A DNA stretch of 64,000 bases from positions 362,772 to 426,771 of the forward strand of contig NW_014575556.1 in the NCBI RefSeq assembly GCF_000708205.1. Direction: 5' to 3'. Positions within the stretch are counted from its first letter, which is position 1, and each line of letters begins with the position of its first letter. Origin of the DNA: Mixia osmundae IAM 14324 (lineage: Eukaryota; Basidiomycota; Mixiomycetes; Mixiales; Mixiaceae). Shown piece after piece: positions 33,227 through 45,509 of the stretch. A program made the position numbers and the translations under genes. The notes below the pieces were generated by a model that was not told the DNA's origin, ran no database searches, and saw only the letters and a list, made by a program, of their open reading frames with translations.

Positions 33227-36200
33227 ATGGCCTACAGGGATGACCGATATCCGCCGGTCACGCCTGGCCTGAGAAACGGTCCTTCTCACGCCGCTGGCCC
33301 AGGATCTGGTCCACCGCCGCTGAGGTCTTCAAACGGTCCAGGCTATGGTCCGCCTCCGACGCCAGGTCGACCGCCCTCGAGAGGTCCCTCATCGAACGAT
33401 CCTTACAGATCTGAAGGCCGACCTGCTCCTCCTGCTTTGCCCGGTCCTCGGGGACCCGGCAGTGGGGGCTACCCGGACTACGGAAGAGGCCCACCGATGC
33501 CATACGACGACAGGATGCCCTACGATGATCCGAGAGGTCCCCCCACGCCTCAATCCATGGCTTCCCGCCCCCCGCTTGGGCTTAGCAGCAACGGCTATCA
33601 ATCTGACTATCGTGACCTGCCACCCCGCGGTCCACATGGCCCTGTCATCACCCCATCTCGGCCTGGTGCACTTCACCTTTCCAGGGATCCATATGACGTG
33701 AGCGCTCCTCCCGTCATTCTCCTCTGCCGCTCTGCTCTTCCCGCAAGATCAGCAGCTCAATCTGTGCTTTGTGGACTTGAACGGGTCTGACTTTTTCGAT
33801 GCTTTGCGTTTTGCTTCACAGACCTACCCCAACGATCTCGGTTCAGCTCCTCTGCCGCCCTCGTATGGCCCAGGACAGCCTTACCCTCACCCCGGACGGG
33901 GACCGCCGCCGCCGATGAGCTCCTATAGCAGTGCCTATGATGCTTACGATGATCGTCGTGGACCTCTCTCTGCAACACTTTCGGGCGATCCATACTATAG
34001 CTCTGCTGGTCCCGGCGGTCGTTCGCCACCGCCTCGTGACTACTATTATCGCGACTCGCCCGGCTCGGCTTATCGTGACGAACAGCGACCTTATCCTCCT
34101 CGGGGACCACCTCTCGACCCTCGCGACGTTCCCCTTGATGCACGCGGCCCGCCTTTGGAATCGCGTGGACCGCCCTTCGACCCGCGAGGACCTCCCCTCG
34201 ACACACGAGGTCAAATGGACTCGAGAGGCCCGAGAGGCCCGCCGCTCGATACTCGGCCACCCCTGATGGATGCAAGAGGACCGCCCCTCGAGTCAAGAGG
34301 ACCGCCTGTTGAGTCAAGAGGAACGCCCGGCGAGTCTCGTGGTCCACCTGTTCATTCGAGGGGGCCTTCGCTCGAGTCAAGAGGTCCGCCTGACTCACGC
34401 AACTCAGTCGACTTGCGCGGCCCTCCCTCTGAGTCGCGCGGCCCGCCTGGCGCAATCAGAGGTGCGCCCACCGCTGCACGTGAACCGAGAGCCCCGCCAC
34501 TCGATTCCCGCGATGCGCCTCGCCCTGCTGCCGATCCTCGTGATGCAAGGGGTCCGCCTGCAGATGCACGCGACCCCCGAGGAACGGCCCTTGACACTCG
34601 TGAGGGCAGGGTTCCACCTCCGGGGGACACGAGAGACGCTAGAGGACCACCTATGGACACGCGCGATGCAAGAGGGCCTACACTAGATGGACGGGAAGCG
34701 CCAAGCGACGCTCGAGACGCCAGAGCGCTCTTGCCTGGATCACGTCCACCAAGAGGACCGCCGCTCGACGCACGTGATCCACGAGGTCCGCCAAACGATC
34801 TACGTGATTCCCGAGGTCTTTCTAGTGATCCGAGGGACCCCCGAGGCCCGCCTAGCGACTTAAGGGGGCCTTTCGGCGATGCAAGAGGCCCACCACTCGA
34901 CATGCGCGGCCCGCCTGATCACAGAGGTGACGACTTCCGTGGTCCGCCGGTTGATATGCGCGGGCCAATCGACTCGAGAAGTCTGCCAATGGACCCTCGC
35001 CTTCCCCTGTACGACCAGCGAGGTCCTAGCTTTGATCCTCGTGATCAAAGGCCTTTCGATCCGAGAGATTTCAGAGACTTGCCGCGCGGTGCACCGTATG
35101 ACTCAAGAGGGATCCCCTTCGATAGCAGAGATCCGCGTGCCTCTCCCTTCGACCCTCGCGCCCCTTCTTTCGATCCACGCGCACCCTACGACTCTCGAGG
35201 ACCGCCCTTTGACCCGAGAGGAGTCCCTTTTGACGCGCGCGATCCGCGCTATTCGCCCGACTTCAGGCGCGAGGACCGTTCCATGCCGCCGCATCTACCG
35301 GATTCAAGATACGATCCTTACTATGATCAGCCACTCAGCAGCGCAGGTTATGACAGTCGTGACGGCCGTCAGCCCTACAGCGCCGGCAGCAGAGGTACGA
35401 TGCCGTCATATGGACCGCCAGACGTGCGCGGCCGCCGCAGCGCTTCGCCTAAGCTAGCGCCAGTTACCCGCAGTGATCGCGGCGAGCGGTCTGAGCGCAA
35501 CGATCGCGATCGTGATCAACAGAAAGGTACTGCTTCTTCTTCTAGGATACGCAGCGCTGTCTCACCCAGCGTCGCTACTCTCGCAGCTCGTCCCCCGAAC
35601 TCGAATGTAAGCGCGCGTGATACCGCTGCCCCTTCGGATGCTGTCCTTTCGAATTCGACATCGTCGCGCGCACCGCCGAGCACAGCGTCCGCATCGGCAC
35701 CTATGGGCTCCGCGGTGGTCAAGACAGCGCAACCCGGATCAGCCGCAGCAGCCACCTCCGCATCGCCGCATCCTAACATTAGAAGCGATACACCCGCGTC
35801 GGTCGCACCCAACGCTGGCCTCTCGGGAACAGCACAGTCCGCCATTTTCATGGGTCTGCCGCCTGATTGTGACGATGTGATGTTGAAGCGCTTCCTCGAG
35901 CAACTCGGTGCAAGACCTGAAAGCACGTCGGTCATCAAGGACAAATCCACAGGATTGAGCAAGCGTTATGGTTTCGCGAAGTTCGTGTCCATCGATGACG
36001 CCCGCACTTTCGTCGAGACGCACCATCCTTTCGTGATGTGGCGAGATGAGTATGGTGTCATAGCATCGCCTCCCTACCAAATCAAAGTTGACTACTCTCA
36101 AACCGAACGAACCGAACCTGGTCAGAAACGCGCACACGTTGTCGTCCGCAGCTTCATGCAAGATCAAGCAGCAGCGCAAGCAGCAGCCGCAAAAGGCCTG

Positions 36201-37801
36201 CCGATCCGTGCCGCAAGTGAGCTGATTGCCAGCGGACTAAAGGGAGACGAGAGTGAGTTCGTTCAGCAAGGATGGCTTGCGAAAGCTGATGCTCACACGC
36301 ATCAGAATCGCCAGTGCTTGCAGACAGTGCTCGCAAACGGTCTAGTAATGACGGTGTGCGCGACATCGGCACGCTGCCTTCTTCCGTGCTTCTCATACGA
36401 AATCTCGACACGACCGTTACCGAAACTGCGCTGACCGAGATCCTCGACGGTATGGGTGATGATGGCGATTTCAAGGGCGACAATGGAGTGCGCAAGATAA
36501 TGATGGTGCGAGATCGTCGGACGAAACTCAGCTGGGGCTTTGCGTTTGTTGAATATATCAGCGTGGCTTCTGCGTCACGGGCAATCACGACCATGCTCGA
36601 CCCTGTACGCTACTCCGAAGGATTCGTTATCTCTGGCAAGCCTATCGGTGTGACCTTTGCTCATCAACAGTCCTTCCATCCGACACCCATGCGAAGCCAG
36701 TATACATTCCGTGGACCAAGCGGAGGAGCATTGAAGCTGTACTGGGACGAGAATGCCTTCTGCAGCGATTGGGAGCCCGAAGAGGTCAAGCGCCGTCGAG
36801 CTGAAGAGCGCGCGGCTCGCGTCGCACTCATTGCCAATGGATTGCCCGGCGCGCCTGGAACAGCGGCAGCAGTGACTGCCGTGCAAAGTGATGCAAGCGC
36901 AGCAGCTCGCAACGATTCGCCTGGACTTACTGCAAGCGAGCAAGCAAGTGCTGATCGACCTCTCTCAGAAGATGAAGCGGCAAGAGTCGCCGCGGCAGTC
37001 AAAGCGAGCGAGACTGCAAAGACGGCAGCTATCGCTGCACTGCGAGGCGAGCGACCCCCTCAGAAATTGTCCGTAGTGACTTCTGCGGCCACTATACCAC
37101 CAAGCAAGACCTCCGCACCAGCTGTCTCTGCTCCTTCTGTCGCAAAAGTAGCCGAGGTTTCTGCCCCATTCAATGATGCTACGTCAGGGACTGCCAAGGT
37201 TCCTTCTTTGACACCTACTGACGCTACACGTCTGCTCGCGTCCCAAACTGCCGCAAACGTGGCGATCAGCTCCGTCGCAGAACCCTCTCCAGCAGCTGTA
37301 GTCACTGCAAATGGCCACGCTGGGCCGGTCGAGCCAAGCCAGCCGCAGGAACTCAAGAAGACATCAGTACAGACGCCAGTACAAGCCAGCGCTACACCGG
37401 TTCCGACCGTCGCTGTCACGACTGCACCTTCCCCCGCTGTAGATCTCACAGATCCGACGATGGCTTTCGCAGACACCGAAAAGATGCATTGTCTTCTTTG
37501 CCAACGTCAATTCAAGCTTCTCGACGACCTCAAGCGTCACAATACGCTCTCTGCTCTGCATAAGGTACATATTATCGCTGTCCTGGCATGATGGGGGACT
37601 GACTGGACCTGGTATCGATCGCAGACCAATCTCGCCTCACCCGCCATTGTCGCTGCAGGCGAAGCGCGCCGAGCTGCTTTCGAGAATCGGACGAAGCCCA
37701 AGGGAGCACTCAACGAGTCGCAAGGCAAGAAGCGATCTTTCCAGGATGGACCCGCGGGAGAAGCCAAGACAGACGGACCTAACAAGCACACAAAGGCCTA
37801 G
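33227..37801 (+). CDS. RBM5/RBM10-like RNA-binding protein with a giant RGPP repeat
   Basis: Exons 33227-33697, 33753-36252, 36306-37564 and 37625-37801 give 1468 residues. The N-terminus is Gly/Pro/Tyr-rich. Residues about 270-660 are an array of DARGPPLESRGPP-type repeats. Two RRMs follow: the first with IFMGLPPDCDDVMLKRFLEQ and RYGFAKFV, the second with SVLLIRNLD and SWGFAFVEY. Near the C-terminus is one C2H2 zinc finger (HCLLCQRQFKLLDDLKRH), then NLASPAIVAAGEARRAAFENR and a basic tail. RRM plus this finger matches RBM5/RBM10-type splicing regulators, but no G-patch was seen. A nuclear role in pre-mRNA splicing is likely. Intron 1 ends in a tandem CAGCAG acceptor, which would allow one Gln to be added or dropped. 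Confidence 0.8.
34080..35270 (+). repeat. Coding repeat array, (D/S)(A/P/S)RGPP(L/F)(D/E) units
   Basis: Within the RNA-binding protein gene, about 400 residues consist of units of 7-14 residues built on D-x-R-GPP-L-D or E-S-R-GPP. Variants such as DPRDPRGPP and DSRGIPFDSRDPR become more Asp/Phe-rich toward the 3' end. The codons vary strongly between units, so the array is old or selected at the protein level and not a recent DNA expansion. The pattern resembles RGG/RG-type RNA-binding, phase-separating regions, with acidic residues interleaved. Confidence 0.9.
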
Positions 37802-38041
37802 GAAAACAGCGTATAAAGAATGCATTACAGAGTCTCCTCCGCGCCAGCGCTGCAGGGTGCACCGTCGTCTGCTAGCCTCGCCTTGGCCATACATGACACG
37901 ATGGAGCAGCAGGCTTGGCTTCCGTTGAAGGGCTGCACGCGAAGACGGACTGGCCGCTGACCACAGGCTGATCGTTGAGCGTGTTGGCGAAAACGACCTG
38001 ATTGAGATCAGCAGAGCAAGCGTAGCTACGACGTGCTCAGA

Positions 38042-38337
38042 CTACTTCCGCGACAAGAGGGCAAGCACGTACTGTGGCAGGATTGCATGATTGACTGCAA
38101 AGTCGTAGATCAAGTCATCGATTTCGGCGTAGATGTCAAAGAGCCCGTACGAGCTATCGCCGCACTGAAAGACGTATGCGCCTCGTTCGTACCTGTTTGA
38201 CAACCCTATCATGCTGACGTTGAGCGAGCATGCTTGCGACCATCGACTATCGACGTACAGACAGACCATAGCTGCTGTTCGGCTGTGACCGAGCTCAGCA
38301 AGGCCGTTGTGAGGCATGTGACCATGAGGAGGGACAT
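38042..38337 (-). CDS. Possible small secreted protein
   Basis: Exons 38337-38255 and 38192-38042 join in frame to 77 residues. The first ~20 residues (MSLLMVTCLTTALLSSVTA) look like a signal peptide. The mature part has two Cys (SVCT and FQCGD) and is acidic, with YGLFDIYAEIDDLIYDFAV. No family was recognised. The donor (GTCGAT) is weak and there is no homology support. It could be a fungal small secreted protein or a chance frame in the interval between two plus-strand genes. Confidence 0.35.
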
Positions 38338-38558
38338 ATTGACTAGATGATGGCAAACGGTGATGGGACGATGCGAGTGAGATGTCGCATGATGCGGACT
38401 CGAGAGGTCAGGGTCGCACAAGGAGGCTTATGCGTTACTTTAGAGGAGGACAAAGGCAGGGCAAGGCAGGGCAGTGATCGACGGCGACCGCGTCATTGAC
38501 AAAATGGAATGGCCGGTGCACGTCACGGCGACTTTGCCGGGCTCGAGTGACTGAAGCA

Positions 38559-40285
38559 ATGGCGGCAGCAGAAGGGCCTATAAGCAAGAGGCACATGTGA
38601 GTCAAGCGCAACACGAACAAGGCCTAGGCTGACAGCAGAAGTAGCGTCAGTGACGATGCCTCTTCGAGGACGGCATTCGCTCTGGTCTCCTCTGTTGCGC
38701 CGCTTTACTTCCTCATCACCTTGAAGCGTCAGTCAAGCCTGTCCTCTGCTCACACGATGACTGATGCCCGTCTGGCAGAGCGACTGTCACTGGACAATCT
38801 CCATCTTGGCCTTGTCGAAGTCGTCTTACTGCTCGTGCTCCGCTTCGTGATCAACCTCAACCCGGTCAACGCGGTCAGGCGAGCAGAATCGGTGGCCGGT
38901 GTCGTCAGCCAAGCCGATCAGGATGAGTATGACCGCTCCTCTGTCGTACCCAAAGCACGACGGCTCAAGCGGAAGCCCAAATCGAGGAAATCGGCCAAGT
39001 CAAAGGGAGAGCATCCCGTGTATACCGACGCCGTGATCGACAAGTGCTTGTACAGCATGGCAAGTGCTCGCTTTCTCTGCAGCCAGTCATCATGCTGAAC
39101 ATGCGCACAGCTTGCTATTGTCGACCCCAAGCCGCTAGGCGAGCTCAAGGAGCCGAAAGACGACACGCCTGCGCCCATACCACTCGATCAATGGGCGCTC
39201 GTGCACGACTCGGAACGCACAAAAGTGATGAAGCATCCTTCCATGCCTCAGCTCTATGCGATCTCGTCTACTTTCCCAGAGCTCGAGGTCAGGAAGCTCT
39301 GGGAAGTCCTCATCGATGCCGGCAATAGAGTCACTTGGGATGGCCTCTGCGAAAAGGCAGAGACCGTAGAGGAGCTTGGACCGCGCGGTGTCAAAGCAGA
39401 CGGCAAACGTCAGGGCAGCATCGCCTATCTCGCCATGAAGGGCATGTTTCCCGTCAAAGCAAAGGACATGTGCCTGCTCTCCATCATCACCCGCTTACCG
39501 CCGACAGCCTCGACCGTGCCAGACTCTTCTGACAAGCCTATACTACGCTTAATGTGCGCAACTACCTCGGTCGAGCACAAGGACCGCCCAGAGCAATCTG
39601 GCTACAACCGCATGAAACTTGCCATCTCTGGCTTCGTCGCAGAGGAGGATGGCCATGGTGGCTCGCGACTCATTCAGATCACAGACCTCAGCGGTCTCGG
39701 CAGCTGGGTACCGGACAAGATCATCCAACTCGTCACAAAGGTGTATCAGCTCCTTTGAGCGCGAGAGGACACGAGCTAATGTTTGCGCAGAACATTATAC
39801 CCAAAAGTCTTGCCAAGGTGGGCAAGCTCGCCGAGACGTACGAGCCAAAGAAGGAGCGTGCAGCCCTGCAAGGCGATGATTGGCTTCCGCCTTTGCTTGG
39901 ATCATGGGATGATCCCGCGCTTGCGAAAGAGGCACAAGGGGCAGATGCGGGAGAGATCGAGGCAGATGACAGCGAAGGCGAGGAGGGGGAAGAGGAAGAA
40001 GAGGATGACGATGACGAGGAGCTTGCAAACATGCCTGCCTCTGAAGCCCGCTCACTCAGAGAGCTTGTGGTGCAGCTCCGGACGGTCACCTCCCGGCTAT
40101 CATCACTCGAGAGCGGCACGAAGAATGAACAGTCTGGCTGGCTACAGCGCATCATGCCATCCAATGCTGCAGTCCATCAGTCAACCGGCTTGGCAGGCGT
40201 GCTCAGTTCGTCCGTCTTTGGCGGCGCAGTCGGCGCAGCGACCGTTTTTGCACTCTTTATGCGCATGACACGCAGGCGACAATAA
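38559..40285 (+). CDS. START-type lipid-binding membrane protein
   Basis: Exons 38559-38596, 38651-39059, 39111-39740 and 39791-40285 give 523 residues. Two hydrophobic stretches sit near the N-terminus (FALVSSVAPLYFLITL and VEVVLLLVLRFVINL), then a basic linker (RRLKRKPKSRKSAKSKG). The START-like domain covers about residues 180-370: FPELEVRKLWEVLIDAG, KMLSIIT-like strands around CLLSIITRLPPT, and ITDLSGLGSWVPDKIIQL at its end. An acidic run of Glu/Asp, a coiled coil and a C-terminal span (LSSSVFGGAVGAATVFALF) ending in RRRQ follow. It probably moves or senses lipid between membranes. The second intron (39060-39110, 51 nt) keeps frame only as ATG|GCAAGT...CACAG, a GC-AG intron. Whether the N-terminal part truly belongs to this gene rests on that junction. 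Confidence 0.75.
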
Positions 40286-40350
40286 TTTGCACTTGTTCTC
40301 GATTGTACAACTAGATCCGATGTAGACCGCCTTGCTTGCACATCGAGCCT

Positions 40351-43300
40351 TCATGAATCTTGTCGGACTGCATGAGGACTGCGCATCTCTTGCCGCCGCT
40401 CCTTGAAGCTGCTCACATGCAGCAGCGTAGCAAGCTCGCTTGTCGTCTGCGGCTCCATCATCAGCTCGAGCTCAAGCAGACACGAGCAGTCTCACCTTGG
40501 CTAGCTGACCGAGCCCCTCGCGAACATTACGAGGGAACGGCTGCTCTTGCGATGTTGTACGCGCCAGTGATGCAATCGAGATGACCGTCTTGACAAAGAC
40601 GTTGCAGTCCTCCCAAATCTTGATCGATTCTGACGAGCCAGCACTGATTACGACGAACCGCCATTTGCTGCTGGCATAGCCATCGTCAGGATTGCGGACG
40701 ACGTCAAGACTTGCGCGAAGGCGTCGCGTAGCCTCGTGACCACTCTTGCACATTGTCATCAGCTCAGTAACACGGCGTTGCGGCCGCTGAGACTCTTCCT
40801 CGCCAAGAGTGCGCAGTAGCATATCGCAGACCGTATGCGCAATGGCAGTCGTCGCATCGACCATGTTCAAGAAGTCCTCGTCAATACTCATAGGCCCGCC
40901 AGACTGTGGTGCTCGCATAGCCGCAGACTTTGACTCGGGCGTATTGAGCTCATGCTGACTGCCGCTTCGACTGCTCATTCCGCGAGGAGGCGGTCCGAAT
41001 GAGCTTGGCGACTGAAAGTAGGTCTGAGGGGGATGCGATGTCACGGGCGTTGGCGGCATGTCATTCAGATGTGAAAAAATGTCGCGGAGAGCACCACTCG
41101 AAGTTGATGGTGTTGCCAGAGGTTGCCCGCGCGAATGTCCGATGACGGCCTCGGCGGGATCCTCTGCGATTGCTGAGCTGGGCAGTCCGCTCAAGGTTGT
41201 ACCAGGCGGCATGGCCGAAGACATCGGCAGTGTACCGCCTTGACGTACGTCACCGACATTGAAGGAGCCAGCATGGCGCCTGTTGCGCAAGGCGGGACGA
41301 GTCGCCTGCTCGCCCAGCTCGTCGATTTCGTGATGGCCGGTCGAGCCCTTGCGTATGTTCGGCGGTCGAGCCGTCTGCTGCAATTGGACATTAATCTGCC
41401 TTGCAAAGGGCGTCAAGGCTTGCCAAGACTGAGATACTTCGCCAGTCGCGCCGTAAAGCATCAGCAGTAACGTGCGAGTGTAGCGCACATCGGCAGCGGA
41501 TGTCAGCACCTTCGACTGCACCGCAAGCGCACTGACGAGTGTCCTGAACGCGGTGACATTGGCTTGACAGGCCTGAAAGACTTCAATGAGCAGCAGCACG
41601 CCCGGTGGAGCTCGCCGAGAAGCAGAGTCAAAGCGATCGAGCGCATTGATAAGACTGCTCATGGAGCTGTCCGCCGTGGCCATGATCTTCGACATTGCGC
41701 CCGGCATCTTGTCATGAGCAGCAAAGACGATGAACTGCCGAATGGCGGAATAGACCTGCGAAAGCGCAAAGAGCAAACCGCGGACCGAGTCCATTGCTGC
41801 CAGCAAAGCAGGCGAAACCTCCTTCGAGATGCTCGACGGCGGAAGCATGGACAGTCTGCGGAAGTAGATCCCACTACTGCGATCGCCAGCCAGGTGATCG
41901 TTGCCATCTCTATCGTGGCGGACTTTTCTCTGGGTAGAAGGCTCACCGGCTCGCGCATGAGGATCCTCACGGAGCATTGACGCGAGATCCGGCGGATGAC
42001 CGTTGCGTCGCTCGCGTTCATAGTCGTGAGCAGAGCCGTTGAGCTTTCCCATGCTTCGATCGTCAATGATTTGCGCGTGATCTTGACGCAGATCCGGCAG
42101 ACTCTTTTTAGACTGCAAGCTAGGTCTACCGCGCTCATGTGCGTCTGCAATCGACTGCGAGGCGTTGCGACCGTGACTGAACCGAGCGTGATCTGCCGAT
42201 GCGTTATCTGTAGATCGGGCGCTGTGCGGTGGTGCTGGATAGCCAACAGATCCACTGGCCTGATGACCCGGTCGCCTGGGGGAGGTGTTGCGCGTATGAT
42301 AGCTCGAGGGTGGCAGCATTTGACCCGACAGGCTTGAATCGCTTCGACTGTGGCCGTAAGGATTGGCCATGCCTGATGCGCTCAAAGGGCGCGCTTCGAA
42401 GGCATGATCACGGATCCAAGACTGCAATGCTGCCAACCACTTTTGCATCGTCTCTGCTTCGTCCAGCTTGACGGCTTCACTCGTCGTGGGTCTGCTGGCA
42501 TCGCTATTCGACGAAGTATTGGGTATCTCTGTGATCTCTGCAGGCGGCCATTCGATCGGGTTGTGGTCGCATTTGAGCACGCGCAATTGGCTCATCTCTG
42601 CAAAGTAGGCAGGAAGTCGCTTGATCTTGTTCTTTGAGATTGAAAACACTTTGAGGTGTCTCAGCGAGCCGCAGTTGCTCGGCAGTTTCCGTATCCTGTT
42701 GCGGCTCACGTCCAGGATCTCGAGCGAAGGCATCTCGCACAGCTAATCTCATACTCGTCAGCGATTCTCAGATAGTGCAAGGGATAGTGTGACTCACCAC
42801 CGCAGGAAACACGGAGAGCATGTTGACTCTGACATTGAGATATCGCAAGCTCGTGCCGAGCGAGACAAAGCAAGCCGGTAGCGCGGTCAGGTAGTTGTAG
42901 CCAAGCGCGAGTCGCTGTACTGTTCCCTCGAGCACGTCGATGACTTCTGCCGGCACCTCTGCTATTCTCGAATGACTAAGATCGACTGTCTCGAGCCCCG
43001 TGACGGGTTTGGCGCGGTCGCGTGGTAAAGCAGGCCGCGCTCGGCGTTCATTGTCTTCGTCAATCGACTGAGCCGATGTCCCCGAGATTGCAGATATGTT
43101 GCGAGAATGAGAAGCCTGTTCCATAGATGAACCCATGGCGAGCGACCGTGGCGCGAGGTCATTGACCGTCTCTTTGGAAGCGCCGTTGACGGCGACGCCA
43201 GCAGAGTGCGACCTTCCCATCTGGGGCGTCATCGGCTGAGCAGCAGGCTTGCGCAGTGACAGTACATGCGCGAGCAGGGCGGAAGCCGTTGTGGGCGGCG

Positions 43301-43846
43301 CTTCAGACTCGCTCTCGTTGATAAGACCGATTGCCTGACGCTGGAGAGCCTGCAGAGATGCTGCGGGGCCTGACCCGACCATGGTGGGAGTCTGATCGCC
43401 ATCGTTCAAGCTGAGATTGCGGGCCCTGCCGGCGATGAGGAGAGTGTTGTCTGATGCTTGTGGGCGAGGGTACGCGAAAGTGCGCTCGCTGTCGCCGCCA
43501 TAGGGCCGAGTTGGATATGCTTGAGGCGTGTTCGCGCCGCTGTCGAGCTGTCTGTGCGTGTCATCTAGGTACTGGGCCTGCTCATCAGTCTGCTTGATCG
43601 TCAGACCGTACTCTGAAGGGGCTGCAACGGTCCAAGATGAGTCGTTGAGCACACTCGCGGTGGTCGAGCTAGAGATTGCGACGTACGTTGCAGCGCTTGA
43701 TAGTCGATGGGCGTGTCTATCGTCTCTGCCGTCGAGGACATGCTCGAGGAGGCCGAGTGCTGCACCTTGACGGGGGCAGCGTACCCTCGAGGAGCCTGAC
43801 GAGCTGCGTAGGCCGACTCGAACGCGGCGACGCCGTTGCTTGCCAT
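40351..43846 (-). CDS. SOG2: SOG2-like leucine-rich repeat protein of the RAM pathway
   Basis: Exons 43846-43687, 43621-42798, 42742-40496 and 40446-40351 give 1108 residues. A disordered N-terminus (about 270 residues) leads into leucine-rich repeats (ETVDLSHSRIAEVPAEVIDV, LRYLNVRVNMLSVFP, LEILDVSRNRIRKLP, LKVFSISKNKIKRLP, LRVLKCDHNPIEWPP). The middle is disordered. The C-terminal SOG2 region is helical (KIMATADSSMSSLINALDRF, NVTAFRTLVSALAVQSKVL, KIWEDCNVFVKTVISI) and ends with a helix LAKTTSELATLLHVSS. SOG2 supports the Cbk1 (NDR kinase) RAM pathway for polarity and cell separation. All three introns are GT-AG. The fourth exon was accepted because it completes the family's C-terminal helix. 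Confidence 0.88.
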
Positions 43847-44024
43847 CTCAAGCTCTCGTGGCTATCACTCGGCACCGCTGCTACCTCGCACGCATCGCGC
43901 CTCGCTCTCGCTGCCTCGCCTGTGGTGAGTGAGGACCCGACCGACTGCGTAGTCGAGCGAGACGCGTCAAGCCAAAGCTTGAAGTCACGACGACGTCCAA
44001 AGGTGTGGGCAAGTCGTGCGCCCG

Positions 44025-45489
44025 ATGTCAAGTCAGCGGGACAGCTTCGACGACTTTATAGCTCGGCACCGACAGAGCCGACCATGGCCCAGTGAACGAG
44101 AGCAGGCAAGCGGCGCCTTGCCATCGACTGATAACACTCGAGCTCATCTCCCCAAGCACTCTAGATCCTCCTCGAACCCTTCCACTACATTGACTCGTCA
44201 GGCGGCAAGGAGATCCGCTCGCAGCTCATCGATGCATTCAATGTATGGATGCAGGTCTCTCCGGACGCGCTCGAGATAGTCAAGCGGATCGTCAAGATGC
44301 TGCACGTCGCGAGTCTCCTGTCCGTCCCCGCGCCCTTCCTTCGGTGGATCTCGCTCACAGCATTGACACTCGACTAGCATGGACGACGTAGAAGATGATT
44401 CCGTCTTGCGCCGCGGTATTCCCGGTAAGCGCTGATTGCAGACCGTCCCGCCGTGGCGAATGACACTTCATTCAGTCGCCCACAAGGTCTTTGGCGTGCC
44501 CCAGACGATCAATTCAGCCAATTACGTCTACTTTCTTGCACTACAGGACCTAGCAAGCTTGCGCTCTCACAGAGGCGTCAACATCCAGAGTCTTGTCAAT
44601 GGCAAGCCTCACCTCATACTTGGTTCTTAATGCTGAAACGACCGTGGCAGAGGAATTGCTCAACCTCCACCGAGGCCAGGGCATGGACCTATACTGGCGC
44701 GACACGCTCACTTGTCCCACTGAGCAAGACTACATCGAGATGGTCAATTTCAGTCAGTAAAAATACGCCAGCCGTATACGCAGATAGACTGACTGATCGG
44801 CAAATGCAGAGACGGGCGGCCTCTTTCGTATAGCCACCAAATTGATGCAAGCTTGCTCTACACGCCCAGATAGCAACGTCGAGTGGGTACTTACCTTCTG
44901 ATAGTACTCTGCGACTAAGTCAGGCGTTCTCGTAGAGCCTACGAGCCGCTCGTCAACCTCATCGGTGTTCTCTTTCAAATCCGCGACGATTATATGAACC
45001 TGCAGTCTTCCCAGGCAGGTCACCTTTCTCGCATATGCATGCGGACCCGCTGAGTCCAGATGCAGTATGCCGACCATAAAGGATACTGCGAAGATCTGAC
45101 AGAAGGCAAATTCTCTTTTCCAATCGTTCATTCCATCAGAGCAGATTCGAGTAATTCGCGCCTCATCAGTGGGTCGTCACTCCTCTCTGACGACGCCGCG
45201 GACTGAGCATTGAGCGCTAGATGTGCTGCGGCAACATTCCAGCGATCCATCACTCAAGGCCTGGGCGGTGGCCTACATGCAAGAGACCGGCTCGTTTGCC
45301 TATTGCCGCGACGTTCTCTCGCGGCTCGACGTACAAGCACGCGAAGAGATAGAACGGCTAGGAGGTAACCCGCTGCTTCTCAAAATCATCGACAAGATGC
45401 GCATACCAGACACAACAGACGATGGCACCTTGCCTTTGCCGGGCGAAGTTGCGAATCCAGTTCTCAGTCTCACAAACGCACGACACTGA
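44025..45489 (+). CDS. Geranylgeranyl diphosphate synthase
   Basis: Condenses isopentenyl diphosphate units to GGPP for protein prenylation and terpenoids. Nine exons (44025-44105, 44165-44319, 44378-44424, 44476-44601, 44651-44752, 44810-44882, 44924-45014, 45066-45168, 45221-45489) give 348 residues. Family motifs appear in order: [20 protein letters not shown], first aspartate-rich motif [68 protein letters not shown], second aspartate motif [27 protein letters not shown] and a C-terminal [10 protein letters not shown]. Three of the eight introns keep frame only with GC donors: 44106-44164 (CAG|GCAAGC), 44602-44650 (AATG|GCAAGC) and 45015-45065 (CAG|GCAGGT). Intron 44883-44923 is only 41 nt. 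The yeast counterpart is BTS1. Confidence 0.95.
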
Positions 45490-45509
45490 GCGCTGCAGCA
45501 GCCTTGCAT

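Noticed and set aside
34080-35270. Collagen-like or recent satellite expansion
   Set aside because: The unit is not Gly-X-Y and codons differ greatly between copies, so it is neither collagen nor a fresh DNA repeat.
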